A stretch of 47,948 bases of DNA from Desulfovibrio sp. (GCF_019424165.1 NZ_JAHZAA010000014.1:1-47948), one strand, 5' to 3'; counted from the first letter of the stretch, positions 1-8,130 are shown. A program made the numbers and translations. The notes: generated from the sequence alone by a model not told the origin.

Positions 1-43
1 CACGAGCCACATCACCGATATACTCGCAGAAGGGCAGGAATAG
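1..43 (+). CDS. rplV: 50S ribosomal protein L22, 3' end only
   Basis: The window opens inside a gene whose frame reads TSHITDILAEGQE and stops at TAG 41-43. The TSHIT stretch is typical of the C-terminus of L22. Its place directly before rpsC, 3 bases from the rpsC start, is the standard S10-operon order. L22 lines the peptide exit tunnel of the large ribosomal subunit. Only 13 codons are visible, so the call rests mainly on position and on this tail. Confidence 0.85.
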   Translation, partial: TSHITDILAEGQE

Positions 44-46
44 GCT

Positions 47-688
47 ATGGGTCAGAAAGTACATCCGTTCGGGTTCCGGCTTGGGTACAACAAGAACTGG
101 CAGTCCCGCTGGTTCAGCAAGAAGGAATACCCTGCCTTTGTCTACGAAGACAGCAAGATCCGCGCGTTCGTCAAAAAGCTTCTCTTTCATGCGGGGCTTT
201 CCAAGATCGAGATTGAACGTGCTGGCGGCAAGGTACGGCTTATTCTGTCCACGGCGCGTCCCGGCATCGTTATCGGGCGCAAAGGCGTGGAAATTGAAAA
301 GCTGCGCAATGACCTTCGTCAGAAGTTCGGACGCGAGTTTTCTCTGGAAGTGAATGAAATCCGCCGTCCTGAAGTGGACGCCCAGCTTGTGGCCGAAAAT
401 ATCGCCCAGCAGCTGGAACGCCGTGTGGCCTTCCGGCGCGCCATGAAGCGCACCGTGTCCATGGCCCGCAAGTTCGGCGGCGAAGGTATCAAGGTGACGT
501 GCTCCGGCCGCCTGGCCGGTGCTGAAATCGCCCGTACCGAATGGTACCGCGATGGCCGGGTGCCCTTGCAGACCCTGCGCGCCGATATTGACTACGGCTT
601 TGCCGAAGCGCGCACCACCTACGGCATCATTGGTGTCAAGGTGTGGATATACAAGGGTGAAATCCTTGACAAAGAGGTTGATCAGTAA
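47..688 (+). CDS. rpsC: 30S ribosomal protein S3
   Basis: 213 aa, the usual S3 length. The N-terminus begins [13 protein letters not shown], the family hallmark. A KH-type RNA-binding domain follows, with GRKG at residues 77-80, and then the C-terminal S3 domain with the [17 protein letters not shown] signature region. S3 sits at the mRNA entry channel of the small subunit. Its TAA stop overlaps the ATG of rplP (TAATG), which implies translational coupling. The start is the ATG 3 bases after the rplV stop. Confidence 0.97.
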
Positions 689-1101
689 TGCTTGCGCCCA
701 AAAAAGTTAAATTCCGCAAATGGCAGAAGGGCCGCCTGCGCGGCCTGGCCACCCGCGGCGCCACCGTTGCCTTTGGCGATATTGGTTTGAAGGCCGTACA
801 GCACGGCCAGCTCACCAGCCAGCAGATCGAAGCCGCGCGTATCGCCATGATGCGCCACATCAAGCGCGGCGGTAAAGTGTGGATCCGTGTGTTCCCCGAC
901 CGCCCCGTGACCGCCAAGCCCCTGGAAACCCGTCAGGGTTCCGGTAAAGGCGCGCCGGTCGGCTGGTGCGCTCCGGTGAAACCCGGTCGCGTGCTGTATG
1001 AAATCAAGGGCGTCAGCCTTGACCTTGCTCGCGAAGCGCTCACCCGCGCCGCGCACAAGCTGCCCGTGAAGACCGTCATCGTGGTGAGGGAGGGCATCTA
1101 A
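688..1101 (+). CDS. rplP: 50S ribosomal protein L16
   Basis: 137 aa, as expected for L16. It starts [16 protein letters not shown] and contains the [17 protein letters not shown] block and the [15 protein letters not shown] loop that reaches towards the peptidyl-transferase centre. It overlaps rpsC by one base at its start and rpmC by one base at its end (both TAATG), so the three genes are likely translated as a coupled group. Confidence 0.97.
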
Positions 1102-1331
1102 TGGCCGCCAAGAAAAAAACCGACAAGAGCGCCCGGCCCGCCGCCGCTGATCTTCGCTCCATGAGCGTTGAAGAGCTGCGCGGCAAGCTGGCCGAACAGC
1201 GCCAGGAACTGATGACCGCCCGTTTCAAGCATGCCGCCGCGCAGCTTGAGAAGACTTCCGAGCTGAAAGCCATGCGGAAGCAGGTGGCGCGCATCGAGAC
1301 TGTACTGAACGAAAAGGAACAGAGGGCCTAA
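1101..1331 (+). CDS. rpmC: 50S ribosomal protein L29
   Basis: 76 aa. The core from about residue 18 onwards (RSMSVEELRGKLAEQRQELM, then an alpha-helical Lys/Arg segment ending RIETVLNEKEQRA) is the two-helix L29 fold. The first ~15 residues are a Lys/Ala-rich extension not found in the shortest L29 proteins. L29 binds next to the peptide exit tunnel where trigger factor docks. Its ATG overlaps the rplP stop, and one base separates its stop from rpsQ. Confidence 0.95.
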   Translation: MAAKKKTDKSARPAAADLRSMSVEELRGKLAEQRQELMTARFKHAAAQLEKTSELKAMRKQVARIETVLNEKEQRA

Positions 1332-1332
1332 A

Positions 1333-1596
1333 ATGCAAGCTCTGGAAGATCGTAAGGGCAGAACGCTGACCGGCATTGTGGTGAGCGACAAGAACGACAA
1401 GACAATTGTCGTGCGCGTTGAGACCCTGGTCAAGCACCCTCTGCTCAAAAAGTATGTGAGGCGCCGCAAGAAGTTCACGGCTCATGATCCCATGAACGAA
1501 TGCGGTATGGGCGATAAGGTCAAAATTGTGGAGTTCCGTCCGCTTTCGCGCAACAAGCGCTGGCATCTGGTCTCCATCATTGAAAAAGCCGTATAG
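1333..1596 (+). CDS. rpsQ: 30S ribosomal protein S17
   Basis: 87 aa, OB-fold primary 16S rRNA binder. The family features are visible: GRTLTGIVVSDKNDKTIVV near the N-terminus, then HPLLKKYVRRRKKF, and VKIVEFRPLSRNKRW near the C-terminus. It follows rpmC by a single base and precedes rplN by 9 bases, the normal S10/spc junction order. Confidence 0.96.
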   Translation: MQALEDRKGRTLTGIVVSDKNDKTIVVRVETLVKHPLLKKYVRRRKKFTAHDPMNECGMGDKVKIVEFRPLSRNKRWHLVSIIEKAV

Positions 1597-1605
1597 GGTA
1601 GTGCC

Positions 1606-1974
1606 ATGATTCAGGTAGAATCCACGCTCCAGGTTGCCGATAACTCCGGCGCCAAAAAGGTTGCCTGCATCAAGGTGCTGGGCGGTTCACACCGCCGTTA
1701 CGCCTCTGTCGGCGACATCGTGGTGGTTTCCGTCAAGGAAGCCATACCACATAGCAAAGTGAAAAAGGGCGACGTTATGAAAGCTGTTATCGTGCGCACC
1801 GCCAAAGAAGTGCGTCGCATGGACGGCAGCTACATCAAGTTCGACGGCAACGCCGCGGTGCTGCTCTCCACTCAGGGTGAGCCCATCGGAACCCGCATCT
1901 TCGGCCCCGTGGCCCGCGAGCTGCGCGCCATGAACTTTATGAAAATTATTTCGCTGGCCCCGGAAGTGCTGTAG
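1606..1974 (+). CDS. rplN: 50S ribosomal protein L14
   Basis: 122 aa, exact family length. It begins MIQVESTLQVADNSGAK and carries the GDIVVVSVKEAIP and RELRAMNFMKIISLAPEVL blocks that identify L14. L14 forms an intersubunit bridge. First gene of the spc group. No separate promoter or terminator is visible in the 9-base gap from rpsQ, so it is probably co-transcribed with the S10 genes. Confidence 0.97.
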   Translation: MIQVESTLQVADNSGAKKVACIKVLGGSHRRYASVGDIVVVSVKEAIPHSKVKKGDVMKAVIVRTAKEVRRMDGSYIKFDGNAAVLLSTQGEPIGTRIFGPVARELRAMNFMKIISLAPEVL

Positions 1975-1983
1975 GAGACCGTC

Positions 1984-2316
1984 ATGAAAATGTATCGTAT
2001 CCGCAAGGACGACAAGGTGATGGTAATCGCCGGCAAGGACGCGGGCAAAATCGGCAAGGTGCTCAAGATCCTGCGCAAGAAGGATCGCGTGCTGGTGGAA
2101 AAGACCAATATGGTCAAGCGCCACATGCGCCCCAACCCCTATGCCCAGCAGCCCGGCGGTATCGTGGAAAAGGAAATGCCGATCCACGTGTCCAACGTCA
2201 TGGTTGTCTGCTCCGCTTGTGGCAAGGCCACTCGCGTGGGCTACAAGGCCATTGAGTCCGAGGGCAAGGAAAAGAAAGTGCGCTTCTGCAAAAAGTGCAA
2301 TGAAGTCATGGAATAA
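1984..2316 (+). CDS. rplX: 50S ribosomal protein L24 (four-cysteine form)
   Basis: 110 aa. The KOW motif (DDKVMVIAGKDAGKIGKV) lies at residues 9-26, followed by VEKTNMVKRHMRP. Two CxxC pairs, C76/C79 and C102/C105, near the C-terminus probably hold a zinc ion. They fit the four-cysteine ribosomal proteins S14, S4 and L36 in the same operon. L24 starts assembly of the large subunit. An AGGAG element just upstream of the ATG supports the start. Confidence 0.95.
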   Translation: MKMYRIRKDDKVMVIAGKDAGKIGKVLKILRKKDRVLVEKTNMVKRHMRPNPYAQQPGGIVEKEMPIHVSNVMVVCSACGKATRVGYKAIESEGKEKKVRFCKKCNEVME

Positions 2317-2325
2317 GGTGATACG

Positions 2326-2865
2326 ATGACACGCCTTGAAAAGATATATAGAGAGAAGGTGGTTCCGGTACTGCAGAAGGAGTTCAGTTACTCCTCGTCA
2401 ATGCAACTGCCCGGGATTGAAAAGATCTCTCTGAACATCGGCCTTGGCGCCGCCAGCCAGAACAATAAGCTGATGGAAGAAGCCGTGGCTGAACTTTCGG
2501 CCATTGCCGGCCAGAAGGCCGTGGTGACACGCGCCAAAAAATCCATCGCTGCTTTCAAGCTGCGCGAAGGCATGCCTATCGGCGCTCGCGTCACCCTGCG
2601 CAGGGACCGCATGTGGGACTTTCTTGACAAGCTCATGAACTTTGCCCTGCCCCGGGTACGTGACTTCCGCGGTATTCCCGATCGTGGTTTCGATGGGCGC
2701 GGCAATTTCACCCTGGGCATCAAGGAACACACCATCTTCCCCGAACTCGAGGTCGACCGTGTGGAAAACCCCAAGGGTATGAACATCACCATTGTCACCA
2801 CGGCGGCCACGGACAAGGAAGGCAAGCTCCTTCTTGACCAGCTGGGCATGCCGTTCCGCAAGTAG
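2326..2865 (+). CDS. rplE: 50S ribosomal protein L5
   Basis: 179 aa, the normal length. It begins MTRLEKIYREKVVP and has the VTRAKKSIAAFKLREGMPIG block and the FRGIPDRGFDGRGNFTLGI segment typical of L5, which contacts 5S rRNA and the P-site tRNA. It lies 9 bases after rplX and 10 bases before rpsN. In E. coli the rplX-rplE junction is the S8 repressor site. No obvious hairpin is present at this junction here. Confidence 0.97.
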   Translation: MTRLEKIYREKVVPVLQKEFSYSSSMQLPGIEKISLNIGLGAASQNNKLMEEAVAELSAIAGQKAVVTRAKKSIAAFKLREGMPIGARVTLRRDRMWDFLDKLMNFALPRVRDFRGIPDRGFDGRGNFTLGIKEHTIFPELEVDRVENPKGMNITIVTTAATDKEGKLLLDQLGMPFRK

Positions 2866-2875
2866 GAGTTAAGCT

Positions 2876-3061
2876 ATGTCCCGTACTTCTTTGGAAGTAA
2901 AGGCCAAGCGCAAGCCCAAATTCAGCGCTCGCGCTTACAATCGCTGCCCGCTCTGCGGCCGGCCCAGGGCTTTTCTGCGTCAGTTCGGCATCTGCCGTAT
3001 CTGCTTCCGCAATATGGCCCTTCGTGGCGAGCTGCCCGGCGTGCGCAAGTCGAGCTGGTAA
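2876..3061 (+). CDS. rpsN: 30S ribosomal protein S14, zinc-binding short type
   Basis: 61 aa, the short zinc-ribbon form of S14 (also named type Z) rather than the ~100 aa form. Cysteines C24, C27, C40 and C43 make the C-x2-C-x12-C-x2-C ligand set, and the C-terminus LRGELPGVRKSSW is diagnostic. The gene is spaced 10 bases from rplE. It is followed by a 103-base gap with three hairpins, an unusually long junction inside a spc operon. Confidence 0.97.
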   Translation: MSRTSLEVKAKRKPKFSARAYNRCPLCGRPRAFLRQFGICRICFRNMALRGELPGVRKSSW

Positions 3062-3064
3062 ATT

Positions 3065-3131
3065 TCCGGGCGCGAGAGCGCCCGGATGGCGCGTTTTTGG
3101 CGCGCTGCGGGAAGTGACGGCATTGGGCCGT
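3065..3131 (+). promoter_or_regulatory. Three tandem hairpins in the rpsN-rpsH gap
   Basis: Directly after the rpsN stop comes a perfect 9-bp stem closed by a GAGA (GNRA) tetraloop (3065-3086). A GCGCG/CGCGC hairpin (3089-3105) and an ACGGC/GCCGT hairpin (3117-3131) follow. No T-run follows the first stem, so it is unlikely to be a simple terminator. Possible roles are an autoregulatory target for a spc-operon protein such as S8 (encoded just downstream) or an RNA processing site. The structures are seen; the role is inferred. Confidence 0.6.
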
Positions 3132-3164
3132 TAACCCCGCCCCCAAACTCTTAGGAGCTTCTCG

Positions 3165-3545
3165 ATGTTGACAGATCCCATTGCGGATATGCTGACCCGC
3201 ATCCGCAACGCACATTTGGCCCTGCACAAGGAAGTAAATGTGCCGCGCTCGAGGATGAAGGAATCGTTAGCCGCCATCCTCAAGCAGGAAGGTTACGTCG
3301 AAGACGTGGCCGTGGCCGACAGCAACATTACCATTACCCTCAAGTATTTGAAGGGCAAGCCCGTCATCAGCGGCCTCAAGCGCATCAGCACTCCTGGTCG
3401 CCGTGTGTACGTGGGCGCTCACAAGATCCCCAGGGTGCAGAATGGCCTCGGCATATGCATTTTGTCCACGTCCAGCGGTGTGCTGGACGGCATGACTGCC
3501 CATGAAAAGAAGGTGGGCGGCGAACTTCTGTGTGAAATCTGGTAG
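3165..3545 (+). CDS. rpsH: 30S ribosomal protein S8
   Basis: 126 aa. It begins MLTDPIADMLTRIRNAH and ends with the S8 signature region (STSSGVLDGMTAHEKKVGGELLCEIW). S8 binds 16S rRNA helix 21 and in E. coli represses the spc operon by binding its mRNA. A TAGGAG ribosome-binding site precedes the ATG. The 103 bases upstream contain three hairpins, unlike the short junctions elsewhere in this operon. Confidence 0.97.
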   Translation: MLTDPIADMLTRIRNAHLALHKEVNVPRSRMKESLAAILKQEGYVEDVAVADSNITITLKYLKGKPVISGLKRISTPGRRVYVGAHKIPRVQNGLGICILSTSSGVLDGMTAHEKKVGGELLCEIW

Positions 3546-3556
3546 GCGGTGCGAGC

Positions 3557-4096
3557 ATGTCCAGAATAGGTAAACTGCCCATTCCCGTTCCTAATGGCGT
3601 TGAAGTCAAGATTGGAACGGATGTTGTGGAAGTGAAAGGCCCCAAGGGCTCGCTGAGCACACCTGTCTGCTCCCTGCTCCAGTACGAACAGGCCGACGGC
3701 CATGTTGTGCTGACCCGCATTGAAGACGACCGCGTTACCCGCGCCCAGCACGGCCTGCGCCGCTCGCTGCTTTCCAACTGCATCGACGGCGTCACCAAGG
3801 GCTTTTCCAAGGCCCTGGAAGTCATCGGCGTTGGTTACCGCGTAGCGGTGAAGGGCAATATCATCGAGCTTCAGGTGGGCTATTCCCATCCGGTGCTGGT
3901 GGAACTTCCCGAAGGTCTCAAGGCCACTGTGGAAGGCCAGGTGCTGACCATCAGCGGTATTGACAAGGAACTGGTAGGCGAAATGGCCGCCAGGATTCGT
4001 CGCATCCGCAAGCCCGAACCCTACAAGGGCAAGGGTATCAAGTACGCTACCGAGACGATTCGCCGCAAGGTCGGCAAGTCCGGCGGCAAGAAGTAG
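3557..4096 (+). CDS. rplF: 50S ribosomal protein L6
   Basis: 179 aa, two L6 repeats as usual. The start MSRIGKLPIPVPNGV and the C-terminal EPYKGKGIKYATETIRRKVGK segment are family hallmarks. L6 lies near the factor-binding site of the large subunit. It is separated from rpsH by 11 bases and from rplR by 10. Confidence 0.97.
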   Translation: MSRIGKLPIPVPNGVEVKIGTDVVEVKGPKGSLSTPVCSLLQYEQADGHVVLTRIEDDRVTRAQHGLRRSLLSNCIDGVTKGFSKALEVIGVGYRVAVKGNIIELQVGYSHPVLVELPEGLKATVEGQVLTISGIDKELVGEMAARIRRIRKPEPYKGKGIKYATETIRRKVGKSGGKK

Positions 4097-4106
4097 GGGG
4101 CGCGTC

Positions 4107-4466
4107 ATGAAGTACAGCAAGAATGAATCGCGGCAGCGCCGCAAGATTCGCATCAGCAAAAAGGTCAGCGGCACTGCCGAGCGCCCGCGTCTGGTCGTTT
4201 ACAGGTCCAACCTGCATGTCTACGCCCAGATCGTGAACGATCTGGACGGAGCCACTCTGGTGGCCACCTCCACCCTTGCGCTTGGCAAGAACGAATCGGG
4301 GCTGCACTGCAACAAGGGCGGCGCCGAAAAAGTGGGCATTGAAATTGCCCGCATGGCCAAGGAAAAGAATATCGACAAGGTCGTATTCGATCGCAACGGG
4401 TATCTTTATCACGGTCGCGTCAAAGCCGTAGCCGATGGCGCCCGCGAAGGCGGCCTGGAGTTCTAA
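4107..4466 (+). CDS. rplR: 50S ribosomal protein L18
   Basis: 119 aa, 5S rRNA-binding protein. Visible family blocks are the basic N-terminus, GTAERPRLVVYRSNLHVYAQ, and the C-terminal FDRNGYLYHGRVKAVADGAREGGL. One base separates its TAA from the ATG chosen for rpsE. Confidence 0.97.
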   Translation: MKYSKNESRQRRKIRISKKVSGTAERPRLVVYRSNLHVYAQIVNDLDGATLVATSTLALGKNESGLHCNKGGAEKVGIEIARMAKEKNIDKVVFDRNGYLYHGRVKAVADGAREGGLEF

Positions 4467-4467
4467 T

Positions 4468-4980
4468 ATGCGTCAGGAAAATACCGAAACACAGCAGAAC
4501 GAGTTGGGCGAAATCGAAAAGATCGTTTCCCTCAACCGCGTGGCCAAGGTGGTCAAGGGCGGTCGCCGGTTCAGCTTCAGCGCTCTTGTGGTGGTTGGTG
4601 ACGGAAAGGGCGGCGTGGGCTTCGGCCTGGGCAAGGCCCAGGAAGTGCCTGAAGCCCTGCGCAAGGCAACCGAGCGCGCCCGCAAGAACCGCGTTCAGGT
4701 GGCTCTTGTGGACGGCACCCTGCCTTATGAAATTCTGGGCCGCTTCGGCGCCGGACGTGTCGTGCTCAAGCCTGCCTCCGAAGGTACCGGCATCATCGCC
4801 GGTGGCGCTGTGCGCGCCATCATGGAAGCTGCCGGCGTGCGCGACGTGCTGACCAAGGCCATTGGCACCAACAATCCGCACAACGTGCTTCGCGCCACCA
4901 TGCAGGGTCTCACCGCCCTGCGCAGCGCCGATGACGTGTCGGCTTTGCGCGGCAAGAAGCTGGAAGCTCCGAGGAAGTAG
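4468..4980 (+). CDS. rpsE: 30S ribosomal protein S5
   Basis: 170 aa from ATG 4468, the start that follows the rplR stop by one base. An upstream in-frame ATG at 4435 would lie inside rplR and adds residues unlike S5. The double-stranded RNA-binding fold shows FSFSALVVVGDGKGGVGFGLGKA at about residues 40-60, the fidelity loop region of S5, and a C-terminal domain with GGAVRAIMEAAGVRDVL. The first ~17 residues are a short Gln/Glu-rich extension. Confidence 0.96.
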   Translation: MRQENTETQQNELGEIEKIVSLNRVAKVVKGGRRFSFSALVVVGDGKGGVGFGLGKAQEVPEALRKATERARKNRVQVALVDGTLPYEILGRFGAGRVVLKPASEGTGIIAGGAVRAIMEAAGVRDVLTKAIGTNNPHNVLRATMQGLTALRSADDVSALRGKKLEAPRK

Positions 4981-4982
4981 TC

Positions 4983-5159
4983 ATGGCAGAAATCAAGGTA
5001 AAACTCGTGCGTTCGCGCATCGGCGCCTCGCCGGCGCAGCGCAAGCTGCTGGACTCCCTTGGCCTCAAGCGCCGCGAGATGGTCAAGACGTTCAAGGACA
5101 CCCCGGCCATCCGGGGCATCATCGCCAAAGTTCCGCATATGGTGGCCGTTGTCGAATAA
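4983..5159 (+). CDS. rpmD: 50S ribosomal protein L30
   Basis: 58 aa, normal length. It starts MAEIKVKLVRSRIGAS, contains LDSLGLKRREM and ends IAKVPHMVAVVE, the standard L30 pattern. It begins 2 bases after the rpsE stop, with a GGAAG element overlapping the rpsE end as ribosome-binding site, and is followed after 19 bases by rplO. Confidence 0.96.
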   Translation: MAEIKVKLVRSRIGASPAQRKLLDSLGLKRREMVKTFKDTPAIRGIIAKVPHMVAVVE

Positions 5160-5178
5160 CGGCCGGAGGACATATACC

Positions 5179-5640
5179 ATGCAACTGCACAATCTCTATC
5201 CTTTCCCGGAAGAGCGCAAAACCCGCCGCAGGGTGGGTCGTGGCTCCGGCTCCGGTCTGGGTTGCACGGCGGGTAAGGGCCACAAAGGCCAGAATGCCCG
5301 TGCCGGCGGCGGCGTGGCCCCCGGCTTTGAAGGCGGCCAGATGCCCCTGCAACGCCGTTTGCCCAAGCACGGCTTCAAAAACGCCCCCTTCAAGGTGACC
5401 TACGACGTGATCAATCTTGACCGTCTGCTGGAAGCCTTTGAAGGCAAGGACACCATTACGCTGGACGACATTTACGCCCGCGGCCTGGCCCGCATGGGTG
5501 CGCCCGTGAAAATTCTTTCGCGCGGCGAAGTCAAAAGCGCTCTCAAGGTCGAAGCCCACAAGTTCAGCCAGACCGCTGCGGAGAAAATCCGTGGCGCCGG
5601 CGGCGAAGTGAGCGAACTTGAAGCTGTTCCCGCGGCTTAA
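5179..5640 (+). CDS. rplO: 50S ribosomal protein L15
   Basis: 153 aa from ATG 5179. A strong GGAGG at 5165-5169 fixes this start; a longer in-frame reading from 5059 would run through rpmD. The N-terminal Gly/Arg-rich tail (GRGSGSGLGCTAGKGHKGQNAR) and FEGGQMPLQRRLPKHGF are L15 hallmarks. It is the last ribosomal gene before secY, and a 12-bp perfect hairpin follows its stop. Confidence 0.96.
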   Translation: MQLHNLYPFPEERKTRRRVGRGSGSGLGCTAGKGHKGQNARAGGGVAPGFEGGQMPLQRRLPKHGFKNAPFKVTYDVINLDRLLEAFEGKDTITLDDIYARGLARMGAPVKILSRGEVKSALKVEAHKFSQTAAEKIRGAGGEVSELEAVPAA

Positions 5641-5651
5641 CAGTTGACGCC

Positions 5652-5681
5652 AAACCGGCTGGTTTTACGACCAGCCGGTTT
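5652..5681 (+). terminator. Hairpin after rplO, possible attenuator
   Basis: A perfect 12-bp inverted repeat (AAACCGGCTGGT / ACCAGCCGGTTT) with a 6-base loop starts 12 bases after the rplO stop. Only a short T-rich tail follows (TGTTCC), so termination may be partial, lowering secY expression relative to the ribosomal genes. It may instead protect a 3' end. Confidence 0.65.
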
Positions 5682-5787
5682 GTTCCGCTTCCGGACTGTC
5701 GGGCGGAAAAGGTGAAGGCCCTGCAACGAATATTCCATTTCGATTCCGGCGGCCTTCAGGGCATGTCCCTGTCAATGCCAGGCATTG

Positions 5788-5821
5788 GCCTCATTGCCTT
5801 CGTGCGCGAAGGGGATGAGGC
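5788..5821 (+). promoter_or_regulatory. Long hairpin in the secY leader
   Basis: The 226-base rplO-secY gap contains GCCTCAT-(2)-CCTTCG, loop TGCG, CGAAGG-(2)-ATGAGGC: 7 and 6 paired bases around a symmetric 2x2 internal loop, ending 45 bases before the secY ATG. It is not followed by a T-run. It could be a leader element controlling secY; no protein or ligand can be named from the sequence. Confidence 0.5.
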
Positions 5822-5866
5822 TGTGCATATACTGCGCCTGAGGCGCATAAACGCAAAGAGTCTTAC

Positions 5867-7180
5867 ATGGCAGTAGGAACGGCAAACACTGTGGCGGGTC
5901 AGCCTTCGCTGTTCAAGCGACTTGGCTGGACCTTCCTGATTTTGTGCTGCTACCGTATCGGTGTGCATGTGCCCATTCCGGGTGTGGACGCTTCCGCCCT
6001 CGCTTCTTTTTTTCAAAGCATGCAGGGGACGCTGTTCAGCCTTTTTGACATGTTCTCCGGCGGTGGCCTGTCCAACGTTTCCGTCTTTGCCCTGGGCGTC
6101 ATGCCGTACATTTCGGCCAGCATCATCATGCAGCTGCTCCAGGTCATCAGCCCGGACGTGAAACGTATGGCAAAGGAAGAAGGGCAGGCCGGGCGGCGCA
6201 AGCTCACCCAGTACACCCGCTACCTTACCGTGCTCATCACCCTGGTACAGGGGCTGGGCATCGCCGTAGGCCTTGAGAACATGACAAGCCCTGCCGGCAC
6301 GCCCGTGGTGCTTAGCCCGGGCTGGCAGTTCCGCATGGTGACCATGACCACGTTTACCGCCGGTTCGGTGCTGGTTATGTGGCTTGGCGAACAGATTACG
6401 GAACGCGGCATCGGCAACGGCATTTCGCTGATCATTTTCTGCGGTATTGTGGTGGGCATCCCCCGTGGGATCATTCAGTCCGTGGCGCTTATACAGGCCG
6501 GGGACATGAGCATTTTCATGGCGGTGGTCATCGTGGTCTTTATGGCTGCGGTGCTTGTGGCCATTGTTTTTGTGGAACGGTCGCAGCGGCGTATACCCAT
6601 AAGTTATGCCAAGCGGCAGGTGGGCCGTAAAATGTACGGCGGGCAGAATTCGCATCTGCCTCTGCGCCTCAATACGGCTGGTGTTATTCCCCCGATTTTC
6701 GCCTCTTCATTGTTGCTTTTCCCGGCCACCATCGGCCAGTTTTCCACCAATGAATATGTAAAGCATGCGGCTGAGCTGTTCTCTCCCCAGGGCGTGGCTT
6801 ACAACGTGCTTTATGTGGCCCTCATGTTCTTCTTCTGCTACTTCTATACCGCCATCATCTTTGACCCCAAGGATATGGCTGAGAATCTCAAGAAGAACGG
6901 CGGCTTCATCCCCGGCATACGTCCCGGCGAAAAGACACAGGAATATATTGATACCGTACTGACGCGGCTGACCCTTTCGGGGGCCACCTATATTTCCATC
7001 GTATGTCTTCTGCCCATGTTGCTCATCAGCAACTTCAACGTGCCGTTCTTCTTTGGCGGTACGAGCCTGCTGATTCTTGTGGGTGTGGCTATGGACTTTA
7101 TGAATCAGGTGGAATCTCATATGATCTCCAGCCAGTATCAGGGCCTGATGGCCAAGGCGCGCAAAAGCGGCCGGCTGTAA
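5867..7180 (+). CDS. secY: Protein translocase subunit SecY
   Basis: 437 aa, normal for SecY, the channel of the Sec translocon in the inner membrane. About ten hydrophobic segments can be counted. Family features include PGVDASALASFF after TM1, the plug-region FSGGGLSNVSVFALGVMPYISASI, the cytosolic YAKRQVGRKMYGGQNSHLPLR loop, and FIPGIRPGEKTQEYI in the large C-terminal loop. It is the last spc-type gene, 226 bases from rplO, and map follows 17 bases later. Confidence 0.97.
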   Translation: MAVGTANTVAGQPSLFKRLGWTFLILCCYRIGVHVPIPGVDASALASFFQSMQGTLFSLFDMFSGGGLSNVSVFALGVMPYISASIIMQLLQVISPDVKRMAKEEGQAGRRKLTQYTRYLTVLITLVQGLGIAVGLENMTSPAGTPVVLSPGWQFRMVTMTTFTAGSVLVMWLGEQITERGIGNGISLIIFCGIVVGIPRGIIQSVALIQAGDMSIFMAVVIVVFMAAVLVAIVFVERSQRRIPISYAKRQVGRKMYGGQNSHLPLRLNTAGVIPPIFASSLLLFPATIGQFSTNEYVKHAAELFSPQGVAYNVLYVALMFFFCYFYTAIIFDPKDMAENLKKNGGFIPGIRPGEKTQEYIDTVLTRLTLSGATYISIVCLLPMLLISNFNVPFFFGGTSLLILVGVAMDFMNQVESHMISSQYQGLMAKARKSGRL

Positions 7181-7197
7181 CCAACGGGTGATGGAGT

Positions 7198-7992
7198 ATG
7201 AAGAAATATCACGGCGCGTACATCAAGAATGAGCGTGAAATCGGCTGCCTGCGCGAAGCTAACCGCATGGTCGCCAACGTTCTTGATGCCGTGGGTGACA
7301 TGGTGGCTCCCGGCCTTCCCACCATGCGCCTTGAAGAGCTGGCGCGCGATATGTGCGCCGATTACAAGGTCAAACCGGCCTTCTTGGGCTACTGCGGCTA
7401 TCCATATGCTCTGTGCTGCTCGGTCAACGAGCAGGTGGTGCATGGTTTTCCTTCCGGGCGGCTGCTTGAGGAAGGGGATATTGTCAGTGTGGATATGGGC
7501 GTAGTCTTTGAAGGCTTTGTTGGCGATGCGGCGCGCACCTTTCCTGTGGGCAAGGTGAGTGACGAGGCCAGAAAACTCATGCGGATTACCGAGGAAAGCC
7601 TCTATGTCGGCATTGAGCAGGCGCGGGCAGGCAATGATGTGTATAACATCGGCGCCGCCGTGCAGGATTATGTGGAAGCCGCAGGTTTTAACGTAGTGCG
7701 GCGTTTTGTGGGGCACGGCGTGGGCGCCAAGATGCACGAAAAGCCCGAGGTGCCCAACTTCAGGCCCGGCATGCGCGGGCTGACCCTGCAAAACGGCATG
7801 GTGATAGCCATTGAACCCATGGTCACCATGGGAACCTACGAGGTCGACATCCTTGACGACCAGTGGACTGCGGTGACGCGCGACGGCCTTTGGGCCGCGC
7901 ACTTCGAACACAGTGTTGCCATTACGCCGTCCGGGCCGCAAATCCTCAGCATCTCGGATCGTGGACTCAACCGGCACACCATCGAAGGTTGA
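7198..7992 (+). CDS. map: Methionine aminopeptidase, type I
   Basis: 264 aa. It removes the N-terminal Met from nascent proteins. The pita-bread metal site is complete: D99, D110, H173, E206 and E237, with the substrate-binding H82 in NEQVVHGFP. There is no N-terminal zinc-finger extension, so it is the short type Ia enzyme. A GATGGAG element precedes the ATG. Lying between secY and rpmJ is a common arrangement in bacteria and ties it to the ribosome supply. Confidence 0.96.
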   Translation: MKKYHGAYIKNEREIGCLREANRMVANVLDAVGDMVAPGLPTMRLEELARDMCADYKVKPAFLGYCGYPYALCCSVNEQVVHGFPSGRLLEEGDIVSVDMGVVFEGFVGDAARTFPVGKVSDEARKLMRITEESLYVGIEQARAGNDVYNIGAAVQDYVEAAGFNVVRRFVGHGVGAKMHEKPEVPNFRPGMRGLTLQNGMVIAIEPMVTMGTYEVDILDDQWTAVTRDGLWAAHFEHSVAITPSGPQILSISDRGLNRHTIEG

Positions 7993-8026
7993 CAGAACAG
8001 GTAAAGCCGGATAAAGATTTCCGTTC

Positions 8027-8050
8027 ACGTCCTTTTTGTTTGAAGGACGT
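8027..8050 (+). promoter_or_regulatory. Hairpin in the map-rpmJ gap
   Basis: A perfect 8-bp inverted repeat, ACGTCCTT / AAGGACGT with loop 8035-8042, lies in the 138-base gap after map. No T-run follows. It may be a partial terminator or part of a leader controlling the alpha-operon genes that follow. Confidence 0.45.
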
Positions 8051-8130
8051 CGGTCAGCCGTCTGTGCGGCCTGTGCCGGTATGCCGGAGACTTTATCTGT
8101 CAAAGCAAAGGCTCTTATTGGAGAAATGGA

